DNA from: Crateriforma sp964453205
Lineage (GTDB): Bacteria; Planctomycetota; Planctomycetia; Pirellulales; Pirellulaceae
Direction: 5' to 3'
Assembly: GCA_964453205.1 (NCBI GenBank)
Contig: CAYVRC010000005.1
Coordinates: forward strand, 1-64,000
Length of the DNA: 64,000 nucleotides
The number at the start of each line of letters is the position of its first letter. The stretch's first letter is position 1. The position numbers and the translations under genes were made by a program. Positions 16,998 through 25,610 of the stretch are shown in pieces. The notes beneath the pieces were generated by a model. The model saw nothing but the letters and a program-made list of their open reading frames with translations. It searched no databases and was not told the DNA's origin.

Positions 16998-18125
16998 ATG
17001 AGCGCCACCGCTACCCAGCCCGACGCCGCCCAAAAACGCGTGTTCAACTTTTCTGCCGGCCCGGCCGTGTTGCCCGAACCGGTCCTTCGCGAAGTCCGGG
17101 ACGAGATGATGTGCCTGCCCGGCGCGGGAGCCTCGCTGTTGGAGATCAGCCACCGGGACAAACGGTTCGTCGAGATTCTGCACGAGGCCCAAGCCACGAT
17201 CCGCGAACTGCTGGGCATCGGCGACGATTTCGAAGTCTTGTTCGTCCAAGGCGGCGCGGCGCTTCAGTTTTCGATGATCCCGGCCAACCTGCTCAGGGGC
17301 AGCGGAAAAACGGCCGAGTACCTGATCACGGGAGCCTGGGGCAAGAAAGCGCTCAAGGAAGCGAAAAAGGAAGGCGCCGCGAATTCAATCTTTGACGCCG
17401 CCGAAAGCAACTACAACCACGTCCCCGCCGCCACGGACTACCAAGTTTCACCGGATGCCGCTTATCTGTATTACTGCAGCAACGAAACGATCCAAGGCGT
17501 CCAGTTTCCCCGTGAACCGGAATGCCCGAGCGGCGTGCCGTTGATCAGTGACGCATCGAGTGATTTCCTTTGTCGGCCGCTGGACATGGCGAAGTACGGT
17601 TTGCTGTACGCTTGCGCCCAAAAGAACGCCGGCCCGGCGGGCGTGACCGTCGTGATCATGAAAAAGGAATTGGTCGATCGCGGCAGCGAAGATCTGCCCG
17701 GTTATCTGTACTACAAAAATCACGCGGATAACGATTCGGAATGGAACACGCCGCCGACGTTCGCGATTTACTTCCTCGGCAAAGTCGCCAAGTGGCTTCG
17801 CGACGACATCGGCGGCCTGTCGGCGATGGAGACGATCAATCGCCAAAAATCCGACATGCTGTACGACGTCATCGACGCCAGCAACGGGTTCTATCGCGGT
17901 CATGCCACACCCGAATCGCGATCATTGATGAACGTGACGTTCAACCTGCCGAGCGACGAACTGCAGGCCAAGTTCATCGCCGAAGCCGCCACGCATGACT
18001 TGGCCGCCCTGAAAGGTCACCGCAGCGTCGGCGGCATCCGCGCCAGCATCTACAACGCGATGCCCGTTCAAGGTGCCGAAACCTTGGCCGGTTTCATGAA
18101 AGACTTTGCCAAAACCAACGGCTAG
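16998..18125 (+). CDS. serC: Phosphoserine aminotransferase
   Basis: Transfers the amino group of glutamate to 3-phosphohydroxypyruvate, giving phosphoserine; PLP enzyme, cytoplasmic. About 375 aa, typical for SerC. The family N-terminus VFNFSAGPAVLPEPVL is intact, the PLP lysine is in YACAQKNAGPAGVTVVIM (near residue 209), and the C-terminal GHRSVGGIRASIYNAM segment is conserved. ATG 16998 is preferred over GTG 16950 because the added 16 residues have no family support. serA follows 61 nt downstream, so the first two serine-pathway steps are clustered. Confidence 0.96.
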   Translation: MSATATQPDAAQKRVFNFSAGPAVLPEPVLREVRDEMMCLPGAGASLLEISHRDKRFVEILHEAQATIRELLGIGDDFEVLFVQGGAALQFSMIPANLLRGSGKTAEYLITGAWGKKALKEAKKEGAANSIFDAAESNYNHVPAATDYQVSPDAAYLYYCSNETIQGVQFPREPECPSGVPLISDASSDFLCRPLDMAKYGLLYACAQKNAGPAGVTVVIMKKELVDRGSEDLPGYLYYKNHADNDSEWNTPPTFAIYFLGKVAKWLRDDIGGLSAMETINRQKSDMLYDVIDASNGFYRGHATPESRSLMNVTFNLPSDELQAKFIAEAATHDLAALKGHRSVGGIRASIYNAMPVQGAETLAGFMKDFAKTNG

Positions 18126-18186
18126 TCGAACGCCCCGCCGCCCGGCTGGCGCTTTCTCCCCCACCCAAGATTTATCACCGCTCCTT

Positions 18187-19353
18187 ATGTACAAAATCCT
18201 GACTCTCAACAACATTTCGGTCAAAGGTTTAAAGCGTCTTCCCCAGGATCGTTTCGAAATCGCTTCGGAGTTCACCCATCCCGACGCGGTCCTGTTGCGA
18301 TCGTTCAAAATGCACGACATGGAAATTCCCGCCACCGTGGCGGCGATCGGCCGCGCCGGCGCGGGAGTCAACAACATTCCCGTCGAAAAAATGACCGCCC
18401 GAGGCGTGCCGGTGTTCAACGCGCCCGGTGCGAACGCGAACGCCGTCAAAGAACTGGTGCTGGCGGGTTTGTTGATGGCGTCGCGGAACATCGCGCCGGC
18501 GATGCAGTTCGCCGCGACGCTCCAAGGTGACGACGCGACGATCAGCAAAGAAGTCGAAGCGGGAAAGAAAAATTACGTCGGCAACGAACTGCCGTCCAAA
18601 ACGCTCGGCGTGATCGGCTTGGGCGCGATCGGCGTCCGCGTCGCCAACGCCGCTTCCGCCCTGGGCATGAAAGTCGTCGGCTACGATCCGCTGATCAGCG
18701 TCGAAAGTGCTTGGAAACTCTCGCGACGAACCGAGCAAGCGGTCAGCTTGGATCACCTTTTCAGCCGCTGCGATTACGTCACCGTCCACGTGCCCCTGAT
18801 CGATGCGACCAAAAAATTGGTCAGCGCCGAACGGATCAAGATGATGCCCGCCGGTGGCATCATCGTGAACTTGGCTCGCGGAGGCATCTGTGACGACGAC
18901 GCCGTGTTGGCCGCCTTGGATTCCGGACACCTGCACAGCTATGTCATCGACTTTCCGACCGGACGACTGCTCGGACACGAGAAAGTCATCTCGTTTCCGC
19001 ACTTGGGTGCGTCGACCGGGGAAGCCGAAGAGAACTGCGCGATCATGGTCGCCGACCAAGTCCGCGATTTTTTGGAGGAAGGCACGATTCGCAATTCGGT
19101 GAACTTTCCCGAAGCGGTGATGCCGCGCTCCGGCGGCAAACGGATCACGATCGCCAATGCCAACGTGCCCAACATGGTCGGTCAGATTTCCACCATCCTC
19201 GCCACCGCCGGTTTGAACATCGCCGACCTGTTGAACAAATCTCGCGGCGAAGTCGCTTACACCATCATCGATGTCGATGACGACGTCGACGCATCGGTCA
19301 TCGAAGCGATCCGGAAAATCGAAGGCGTCCTCGCGGTCCGCTTGCTCGCTTGA
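18187..19353 (+). CDS. serA: D-3-phosphoglycerate dehydrogenase
   Basis: Oxidises 3-phosphoglycerate to 3-phosphohydroxypyruvate with NAD+. About 388 aa, the short form: substrate domain, Rossmann NAD domain with GVIGLGAIGVRVANAA, catalytic Arg/Glu/His region (NLARGGICDDDAV; FPHLGASTGEAE), and a C-terminal ACT domain (ITIANANVPNMVGQISTILA) expected to sense an amino acid. The extra intervening domain of long SerA enzymes is absent. ATG 18187 is the start; the upstream in-frame extension overlaps serC. The product feeds SerC encoded just upstream. It converges on a sulfatase gene, leaving only 10 nt between stops. Confidence 0.95.
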   Translation: MYKILTLNNISVKGLKRLPQDRFEIASEFTHPDAVLLRSFKMHDMEIPATVAAIGRAGAGVNNIPVEKMTARGVPVFNAPGANANAVKELVLAGLLMASRNIAPAMQFAATLQGDDATISKEVEAGKKNYVGNELPSKTLGVIGLGAIGVRVANAASALGMKVVGYDPLISVESAWKLSRRTEQAVSLDHLFSRCDYVTVHVPLIDATKKLVSAERIKMMPAGGIIVNLARGGICDDDAVLAALDSGHLHSYVIDFPTGRLLGHEKVISFPHLGASTGEAEENCAIMVADQVRDFLEEGTIRNSVNFPEAVMPRSGGKRITIANANVPNMVGQISTILATAGLNIADLLNKSRGEVAYTIIDVDDDVDASVIEAIRKIEGVLAVRLLA

Positions 19354-19363
19354 CGCCGTCCGC

Positions 19364-20863
19364 TCACTTGTCGGTTTCCGCGGGAACGTATTGCCGGGCG
19401 ACTCGGCGACGAAACGCTTGATCTCGGAAAGGATCATCGGTTCGGGCTTGCCAATCTTGAAGCGCCGACTTCAGTCGCGATTCCTCCGCGACGACCGACG
19501 GATCGCCGCTCAGGTTCATGCCTTCGTGCGGATCCGATTGTAAATCGTAGAACTCCCACTGCGGAGGATCCGACAACCGGGCGTAAAGAGCATGGGCGGG
19601 ATGATCCTCGGGCAGCTTCGCTGATTCACGGCTGGACGGATCACCGTCGACCCGAACGATGGGCCGACCCACGCTGTCGCCGAGTCGGTGGATCAACTTG
19701 TAGCGACCGTCGGTGATCGCCCGCGTCGGATGAAACGAACTCGCACCATGAAAATGAAATTCACCGACCAGTGACGTTCGCCAAATCGACGTGTCGCCCG
19801 GCCTGATCGAATTGTCAGCTCGGGCGATCGGCCTGATGGATTTGCCTTGCACATTCTCGGGGATCGAGAGACCGACGGCATCAAACACGGTGGGAGCAAT
19901 GTCCACCGCGCTGACCAATTTCTCGGAGACATGGGGCTCGGTGACCAAGGGCCAGTCGACCAAGAACGGGACTCGCAGACCGGCTTCGTAGCAGGTCGTC
20001 TTGCCGCGCGAGAACGGCGGACCGTGATCTCCCAAAAAGATCACCAAGGTCCGATCACGCTGCCCGGTTTCTTCCAACGATCGCACCAACAGGCCCACGG
20101 CCGCATCGACACGCTGCACACAGTTGTAATAGCCGGCGATCCGCTTTCGCATCACCGGCGTGTCCACGCCCTGCCATGGCCAAGCGTCGACATCCTCCGG
20201 CCCGATCGGTGACTCGGGGATCCCATCGACCACGTCAGGAAACGCGGGCTGTCCCTCGGCCGCCCTGCCGTTCACGTGCGGGTCAAAAACGTTGAACATC
20301 AGGAACCACGGCTGGTCTCGGTCGATTCGCCAAAAGGATTCAGCGAAAGCAATCTGTTTGCGAATCTCGCGGGTGCCAAACCCCTGCTTTTGATGTTCGT
20401 CGAAAGCAAACTCGGATTCAGGATTGACGTGCAGTTTGCCGATCACACCGGTGCGATAGCCGGCTTGTTTCAGCCGATTGGGGATCGACTGCTCGATGAT
20501 CTCCTGCTTCGCACGAAAACCGACACCCGCATTGGCAAGTCCGTATTGACCGTTGGAATGCGGATACAATCCCGTCAACATGGCCGACCGTGACGAACTG
20601 CAAGACGCCTGGGCGACGTAGGCCGTCTGAAATCGCACGCTCCGGCTTGCCAACGCATCCAAATGAGGTGTCGGCACCGTCTTGTCGCCGTAGCAGTTCA
20701 ACTGGATCCCGAGGTCATCGGACGTTATCAGCAAGACGTTCAACGGACTCTCGGCGACGCCGGACTGTGAAAGCCAAGCGACGGACAGCCACAAACCGAC
20801 AACGAAACCGGGCAAGCCAGAACGATCCCGTCCACTTTTCGACGCACACGTCACTTTCATCAT
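19364..20863 (-). CDS. Exported sulfatase with CSSSR active-site motif
   Basis: 499 aa. A signal peptide is visible (LPGFVVGLWLSVAWLSQSGVA), then the sulfatase N-terminal core NVLLITSDDLGIQLNCYGD with its metal-binding Asp pair. The formylglycine site reads ASCSSSRSAMLTGLYP: Cys is present for conversion, with Ser at the usual Pro position, as in heparan-N-sulfatase-like groups. FLGDHGPPFSRGKTTCYEAG contributes further metal and active-site residues. Hydrolysis of a sulfate ester or sulfamate on an algal or host polysaccharide is expected. It lies 51 nt downstream of the WD40 gene in the DUF1553-DUF1501 unit, so it may be co-expressed with it. Confidence 0.92.
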   Translation of the reverse strand: MMKVTCASKSGRDRSGLPGFVVGLWLSVAWLSQSGVAESPLNVLLITSDDLGIQLNCYGDKTVPTPHLDALASRSVRFQTAYVAQASCSSSRSAMLTGLYPHSNGQYGLANAGVGFRAKQEIIEQSIPNRLKQAGYRTGVIGKLHVNPESEFAFDEHQKQGFGTREIRKQIAFAESFWRIDRDQPWFLMFNVFDPHVNGRAAEGQPAFPDVVDGIPESPIGPEDVDAWPWQGVDTPVMRKRIAGYYNCVQRVDAAVGLLVRSLEETGQRDRTLVIFLGDHGPPFSRGKTTCYEAGLRVPFLVDWPLVTEPHVSEKLVSAVDIAPTVFDAVGLSIPENVQGKSIRPIARADNSIRPGDTSIWRTSLVGEFHFHGASSFHPTRAITDGRYKLIHRLGDSVGRPIVRVDGDPSSRESAKLPEDHPAHALYARLSDPPQWEFYDLQSDPHEGMNLSGDPSVVAEESRLKSALQDWQARTDDPFRDQAFRRRVARQYVPAETDK

Positions 20864-20914
20864 TATTCTTTCCTCTTGTTTTAAACCGTCGACCGTCGCA
20901 TCACGGCCATCGCG

Positions 20915-21889
20915 TCACGGAAGCTTGACTCGCGAGATCTGACCATTCTGTCCCGCGACGGCCACGGTGCCGTCGTGGGGATGGACGGCGACCGCGTAGG
21001 CCCAGTCTTCGATGCCGGGCAAGGTACCGGTCAGTTCCGCCGTGTCGGGATCGATCAAGCGAACCTTTCCGTCACGGCAACCCGCGACGATTCGCGATCC
21101 GTCCGTCGTCCATGCGATGCACAAAGGGGTCGATTCCAATCTTGCGAAGCGGACGAGTCGGCCGATCGTCGGTTGCCAAAAGCGAATCGTGCGGTCCTCG
21201 CCGGCTGATGCGATCATCGGTAAACCCCCGACGTTCGGCCGCGTCGCCAAGGCGTGAACGGGTTGTGTGTGATTGTTCAAGCTGCGAAGCAGTTCGCCCG
21301 AAACGGAATTCCAGACTCGCAAGTTCTGGTCGATGCCGCCGCTGACCAAAATCTTGTCGTCGTTCAGATTGCAAAGCGAGGTGACGCCACGGGAATGACC
21401 GACCCAGGGATCGAAGGTTCCCTCGTTTCGCAAATCCCGACGCAACAGACTGTGATCCAGACTGGCCGAAACGAACGTATCCTTTTCAAGCCAAACGATG
21501 TCCGTGACCGTGTCGTCATGGCGGTCGGAACGATCGATCGAATCCCCGTCGGGCCAGGAAAAAATCTCGATGCCTCCAAAGTCCGCCGGAGAACCGCCGC
21601 CGACGGCCAAGCGATCGTGCGACGGCGAAAACGTCAGGCAGTGAATCGTCGGCAGCCTGACCGTCAAAGTTTTTTTCAACTGCCGCTGCGGCCAATCGAA
21701 CACCCGCAGCCCCGCTTGCGAGCCCACCAACAACGAATCGCCGGTCGCATCGAACGCCATCGCGGTGACGGGCGGCCGGACCGCATCGGCCGTTTCCGCG
21801 ATCACCCCCGACGGCCAAACGGACAGCAAAAACACGAGCACCACAGACGGGTTGCCGACGATCCGCGGGTAGCGGCAAGACGAAATCAC
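20915..21889 (-). CDS. Exported WD40 beta-propeller protein
   Basis: About 324 aa with a signal peptide (SVVLVFLLSVWPSGVIA) and about seven WD40-type blades; recognisable pieces include VTAMAFDATGDSLLVGS, LVSGGIDQNLRVWNSV and IASAGEDRTIRFWQP. Such periplasmic propellers act as protein-protein or ligand scaffolds; no catalytic site is expected. GTG 21889 overlaps the stop of the DUF1501 gene by four bases (GTGA), so the two are translationally coupled. WD40 genes accompany DUF1501/DUF1553 pairs in other planctomycetes, so a shared complex is likely. Confidence 0.85.
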   Translation of the reverse strand: MISSCRYPRIVGNPSVVLVFLLSVWPSGVIAETADAVRPPVTAMAFDATGDSLLVGSQAGLRVFDWPQRQLKKTLTVRLPTIHCLTFSPSHDRLAVGGGSPADFGGIEIFSWPDGDSIDRSDRHDDTVTDIVWLEKDTFVSASLDHSLLRRDLRNEGTFDPWVGHSRGVTSLCNLNDDKILVSGGIDQNLRVWNSVSGELLRSLNNHTQPVHALATRPNVGGLPMIASAGEDRTIRFWQPTIGRLVRFARLESTPLCIAWTTDGSRIVAGCRDGKVRLIDPDTAELTGTLPGIEDWAYAVAVHPHDGTVAVAGQNGQISRVKLP

Positions 21890-23223
21890 GACGCGATCAA
21901 CTCCGAGACCACGCGGGCGCCGTCGGGCGCGACTCGGACCGGCCGGCCGTCGTCGGTTCGCAGTTCGGTCGCCGGATCGATGCCCAGCAGCGTGTAAATC
22001 GTTGCGGCCAAATCCGCCGGCGTTACCGGTTTGTCCTTGGGAAGCTCGCCCTGGGAATCGCTGCTGCCGATGATCTGTCCGCCGGGAACGCCGCCGCCGG
22101 CCATCGCCACGCTGAAAACGTTGGGCCAGTGGTCACGACCCCCGCGCGAATTGATTTTCGGCGTCCGCCCGAACTCCCCCATCACGACGACCAACGTTTC
22201 GTCCAACATGCCGCGATCATCCAGATCGCCGACCAAGGAAGCCAGGGCCCGATCCAAGGCCGGCACTTTGGCGTTGCGGTCATTCGCGAAACGAGTCTTC
22301 AGTTCGGCGATCTTTTCATGCGTGTCCCAGCCGGGATTGTGAACCGTCACGAACGGCACGCCGCGCTCGACCAAACGCCGGGCCAGCAAACAGCTTTGAC
22401 CGATCGGATTGCCCATGTCGCGACCGTATCGCTGGCGTATCTTTTCGGGTTCCTCCGCAAGGTTGAAGGCTCGTTTCGCATCCGGTGAAGCGATCAAGTC
22501 GTAAGCGCGTTGCAGATCCGGATCGCTGACAGGTTCAGTCGAAGCGTCTTCTCGGCGAGCAAAACGATCAAACGTTTGAACCATCCTTTGACGGCGGCCC
22601 AATCGTTCCAAGTCCAGTCCTTGATAGAAGTCCAGATCGCGGACACGAAAGTCTGGATGGCTGGGATTGCCGCCGACGTTGAACGGGCTGGTCGACGAAG
22701 AAAGGAAACCGCTGCCGCTGATGTTCCGCGTGAAGCCGGGGACGGCGACGTTCGGTGGCAGAACGCCGGACGAGGATCGCAAATCAGCCAAGGTCGCCCC
22801 GAACGTCGGGTAAGCCAGTGCCGGGGTCGGCTTGTAACCGGTCATCAAATAATGCGTGCCGAAGTTGTGTTCACCCAACGGGGACGTCATCGATCGCACG
22901 ACGGCCAATCGGTCCATGATCGCCGCGGTCTGCGGCAAGCACTCACCGATCCGCACGCCCGGCAGCTTGGTGGCGATGCTGGTCAAAGGCCCGCGGACCT
23001 CCTCGGGCGCGTCCGGCTTCGGATCAAACGTCTCCAAGTGACTCGGCCCGCCGTCCAACCAAATCAAAATGCATGACTTGGCTTTGGCGACGGGTCGATT
23101 CTCGGCCGCCGATAACCGCCGCAGCCGAAGGAGATCGCCCAAACCCAGCCCCATCGCCGTCAATCCGCCGATGCGAAGTCCGTCCCGCCGGGTGACACCG
23201 TCACATCGTTTCGCGTCTGTCAT
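21886..23223 (-). CDS. DUF1501 protein
   Basis: 445 aa. N-terminus has RRDGLRIGGLTAMGLGLGDL, a twin-arginine-like leader. The core contains CILIWLDGGPSHLETFDPK and VVVMGEFGRTPKINSRGGRDHWP, the alkaline-phosphatase-superfamily-like signatures of DUF1501. The family is abundant in planctomycetes and normally paired with a DUF1549/DUF1553 cytochrome-like protein, as here. Biochemical function is not established; a periplasmic hydrolase or metal-binding partner is plausible. It starts 15 nt after the DUF1549/1553 gene and overlaps the WD40 gene by 4 nt. Confidence 0.92.
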   Translation of the reverse strand: MTDAKRCDGVTRRDGLRIGGLTAMGLGLGDLLRLRRLSAAENRPVAKAKSCILIWLDGGPSHLETFDPKPDAPEEVRGPLTSIATKLPGVRIGECLPQTAAIMDRLAVVRSMTSPLGEHNFGTHYLMTGYKPTPALAYPTFGATLADLRSSSGVLPPNVAVPGFTRNISGSGFLSSSTSPFNVGGNPSHPDFRVRDLDFYQGLDLERLGRRQRMVQTFDRFARREDASTEPVSDPDLQRAYDLIASPDAKRAFNLAEEPEKIRQRYGRDMGNPIGQSCLLARRLVERGVPFVTVHNPGWDTHEKIAELKTRFANDRNAKVPALDRALASLVGDLDDRGMLDETLVVVMGEFGRTPKINSRGGRDHWPNVFSVAMAGGGVPGGQIIGSSDSQGELPKDKPVTPADLAATIYTLLGIDPATELRTDDGRPVRVAPDGARVVSELIAS

Positions 23224-23238
23224 CGCTTTCGCTTTCGT

Positions 23239-25425
23239 TCAATGGTTGGTGACAAATTCATTGCAGGTCACGATGCCCCAGACGAAGTCTTCCAGCAAGT
23301 CTCGCGTCGCCAGGGCATTCGAACAGGTGTCGATTTCGCTTTGCCAATACTCCCGTTCGTCATCATCGGGTTTTCGACAAAACGCGGCGACGTAGAAATC
23401 TTCCACGATCCGAATCGGCGGCGTCCCGGCGGCCAACAAGCGATCCAACCGTCCGCCTTTGGCGCCCAATCGCGGATTGAGCAGACCGCCGTTGAACAGG
23501 TGCAACTTTTGCGGCAAGCCGCCGCCTGTCGTCACGACCGACTCACACGAGACCTCGCGATCGCACCTGCCCAAGATGTCCAAAGACGTCGACGGCGTTC
23601 GAGGGTTGACGATCGCGACGGCCCGGGTCCCCGTCGCGGTTTCGCCGTATTTTTCGGCGGTTCCCAACACGTCGCTGATCGCGTCTGCCAGGACTTCCGG
23701 TTGCAAGGGCCGGCGGATCGCGTGGGAATAAAAGCGGTCGTCGTCCTTGTTTTTCGGTGTCGCCTTCGAACGGCGGGCATAAGCGTCGCTCAACGCGATC
23801 GTCTTCAACGTGTGCCGAAAACGATAACCGTGGTCGGCAAAATCGTCGGCCAGTCGCCGCAGCAGGTCGGGGTGCGTGGCCGGATTGGTCGCCCGAAAAT
23901 CGTCCACCGGTTCGACCAGTCCCCGGCCCATCATTTGTTTCCACAACCGATTGACGATGGCCGGGGCGAAGTAAGCATTGTCGTCGCCGGTCAGCCACTC
24001 GGTGAACACCCGCAGTTCGTCGTCGTCGCCCGTGTCCAAAAACCGCTCCCCGGGAAGCCGCGGGACGGCGGGTTCCAAGGTGGCCGGGTGAATCACCTCG
24101 CCCGTCGGCTTCGGGCCGACCACCCGACCGGTTTCGATCTTGGCAAAGATCGCCGCCATGCCGTGGTAGTCGTCCTGGGTCCAACGGTCCAGCGGGTGGT
24201 TATGGCAATTCGCACATCGCAGCCGGCTGCCCATGAACAGTTCGCTGACGAACTCGGTCTGTTCCTGAGCATTCTTGGTCGTGCGATGAAAATTGGCGGG
24301 TCCGTCGTGATGAGAATCTCCCGTCGACAACAACAGACGCCTGACCATCCGGTCGAAACCGACGCCTTGGGAAATCTGTTGCGCGAACCAGTCGTGGTAC
24401 ACCCCCATGCCCACGACGTCGTCGACCAACGGTCGAACGCGAAACAGCTTGGCAAGCTGCAGCGTCCAGTACTCATCAAACTCCGATGAGTCCAGCAGTT
24501 CGTCGACCAACAGCTCGCGTCGGTCTTCGTCCTTCGTGTTTTTAGTTAAGAATTCATTGACCCGTTTCGGCGTCGGCAATCGGCCGGTCAAATCCAAAGT
24601 CACACGTCGGATGAACGCGGAATCGTCGATCGTGTCGGATGTCGGCAACGCCAACTTTTGCAACTTTGCCGCGATTTCGCGGTCGATGAAACTGCCTGAA
24701 CTCGTTTCCGCCGGCGCGATTTCGTCGTCGTTGATGGGCACGATCAATTCGATCGGCACGACTCGGTCCAAGTACCTCGCCACGACGATGTGGCGGCCAC
24801 GTCGCAAGACTCGCGCGACCGCAGTCTTCGTGTCGATCTTGACCGACGATTCATCTTCGGCGGTGAACACGGTCCATCGCGTGACGTCGCGGGTTTGTCC
24901 GTCGGTGTAGTGAGCGATCGCGTTCAACCGGATCGGCCGGCCGACGGCCTTCGTGACGGAGTCGGCCGGCGTGATGTCGACACGTTCTAGCCGCAGTCGT
25001 GAATCGCTGCGGGTGCCCTGCCGAATCCAAGCGAGTATCTTTTGGGCGTGTTCGTCGTCGGCATCGATCAACTGCCCGCCGCCGTGTTCGAGCTGTTCGC
25101 TGGGTTTCAAGATCAGCAAGCTGTCCTCGGGACGCGCCAAGTTGATTCGGCGGCCCTGCAAATGCCGGGTGACGGCTTCAAAGTCCTTCGCGGGATTTCC
25201 CCCGTACAGCGAGAGCTTGAACCCGCCACGGCCGAGCGCCGCCCCGTGGCAAGCCCCCGCGTTGCACCCGAGTTTGGTGAACACGGGGATCAAATCGTGT
25301 TTGAAATCGACACGAGAATTTTCGTCAGCCTTGGACGCGGAAACACCGATCGAAAAGCCGATCAGGCACAAGCACCCGGCGAGTCGAAGGCGAAGCCGCC
25401 GGTCGTTAGAATGTGAAAATGGCAT
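23239..25425 (-). CDS. DUF1549/DUF1553 exported protein with cytochrome-like motifs
   Basis: About 728 aa from ATG 25425, which gives a signal peptide (LAGCLCLIGFSIGVSASKA). Order of parts: an N-terminal PSCyt-like segment with GCNAGACHGAALGRGGFKLS, where the haem-like motif is C-x4-C-H rather than C-x2-C-H; an Ig-like strand region (about 175-255); DUF1549 (from about IDREIAAKLQKLALP), which includes a classical CANCH; and DUF1553 (WLTGDDNAYFAPAIVNRLWK onward). Periplasmic electron transfer or scaffold in glycan processing has been proposed for the family, not proven. It is first of the four-gene minus-strand unit ending with a sulfatase. The frame extends to 25623, but that leader is unsupported. 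Confidence 0.9.
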   Translation of the reverse strand: MPFSHSNDRRLRLRLAGCLCLIGFSIGVSASKADENSRVDFKHDLIPVFTKLGCNAGACHGAALGRGGFKLSLYGGNPAKDFEAVTRHLQGRRINLARPEDSLLILKPSEQLEHGGGQLIDADDEHAQKILAWIRQGTRSDSRLRLERVDITPADSVTKAVGRPIRLNAIAHYTDGQTRDVTRWTVFTAEDESSVKIDTKTAVARVLRRGRHIVVARYLDRVVPIELIVPINDDEIAPAETSSGSFIDREIAAKLQKLALPTSDTIDDSAFIRRVTLDLTGRLPTPKRVNEFLTKNTKDEDRRELLVDELLDSSEFDEYWTLQLAKLFRVRPLVDDVVGMGVYHDWFAQQISQGVGFDRMVRRLLLSTGDSHHDGPANFHRTTKNAQEQTEFVSELFMGSRLRCANCHNHPLDRWTQDDYHGMAAIFAKIETGRVVGPKPTGEVIHPATLEPAVPRLPGERFLDTGDDDELRVFTEWLTGDDNAYFAPAIVNRLWKQMMGRGLVEPVDDFRATNPATHPDLLRRLADDFADHGYRFRHTLKTIALSDAYARRSKATPKNKDDDRFYSHAIRRPLQPEVLADAISDVLGTAEKYGETATGTRAVAIVNPRTPSTSLDILGRCDREVSCESVVTTGGGLPQKLHLFNGGLLNPRLGAKGGRLDRLLAAGTPPIRIVEDFYVAAFCRKPDDDEREYWQSEIDTCSNALATRDLLEDFVWGIVTCNEFVTNH

Positions 25426-25524
25426 CAAGTCGACGGTCGTGTTTTTCCGGCGGAGCGGCTTTTCGCGAACAGGGCGACGGTTTTCGCCTACAGGACGACG
25501 GCCCCCCTTTCCAATGTACCCGAT

Positions 25525-25542
25525 GACCGACATGAATCGGTC
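25525..25542. repeat. Small hairpin in the divergent DUF1553 / SGNH promoter region
   Basis: GACCGA (25525-25530) pairs with TCGGTC (25537-25542) around a 6-nt loop, in the 185-nt space between two divergent genes. It is short enough to be chance; noted as a possible operator half-site pair. Confidence 0.25.
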
Positions 25543-25610
25543 CCCGGTTGCTAAACTCGCGCGGAAATGTTGCGTCCTCCGCACCCCCTTTCTTGGATTC
25601 GATCTTCGCC

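Noticed and set aside
18229..19437. A 402-codon minus-strand frame over serA
   Set aside because: Antisense of serA with no recognisable domain or start context.
19364..20863. The CSSSR site taken as an inactive sulfatase
   Set aside because: The cysteine needed for formylglycine is present and the metal-binding Asp residues are intact; only the Pro position differs, as in known subfamilies.
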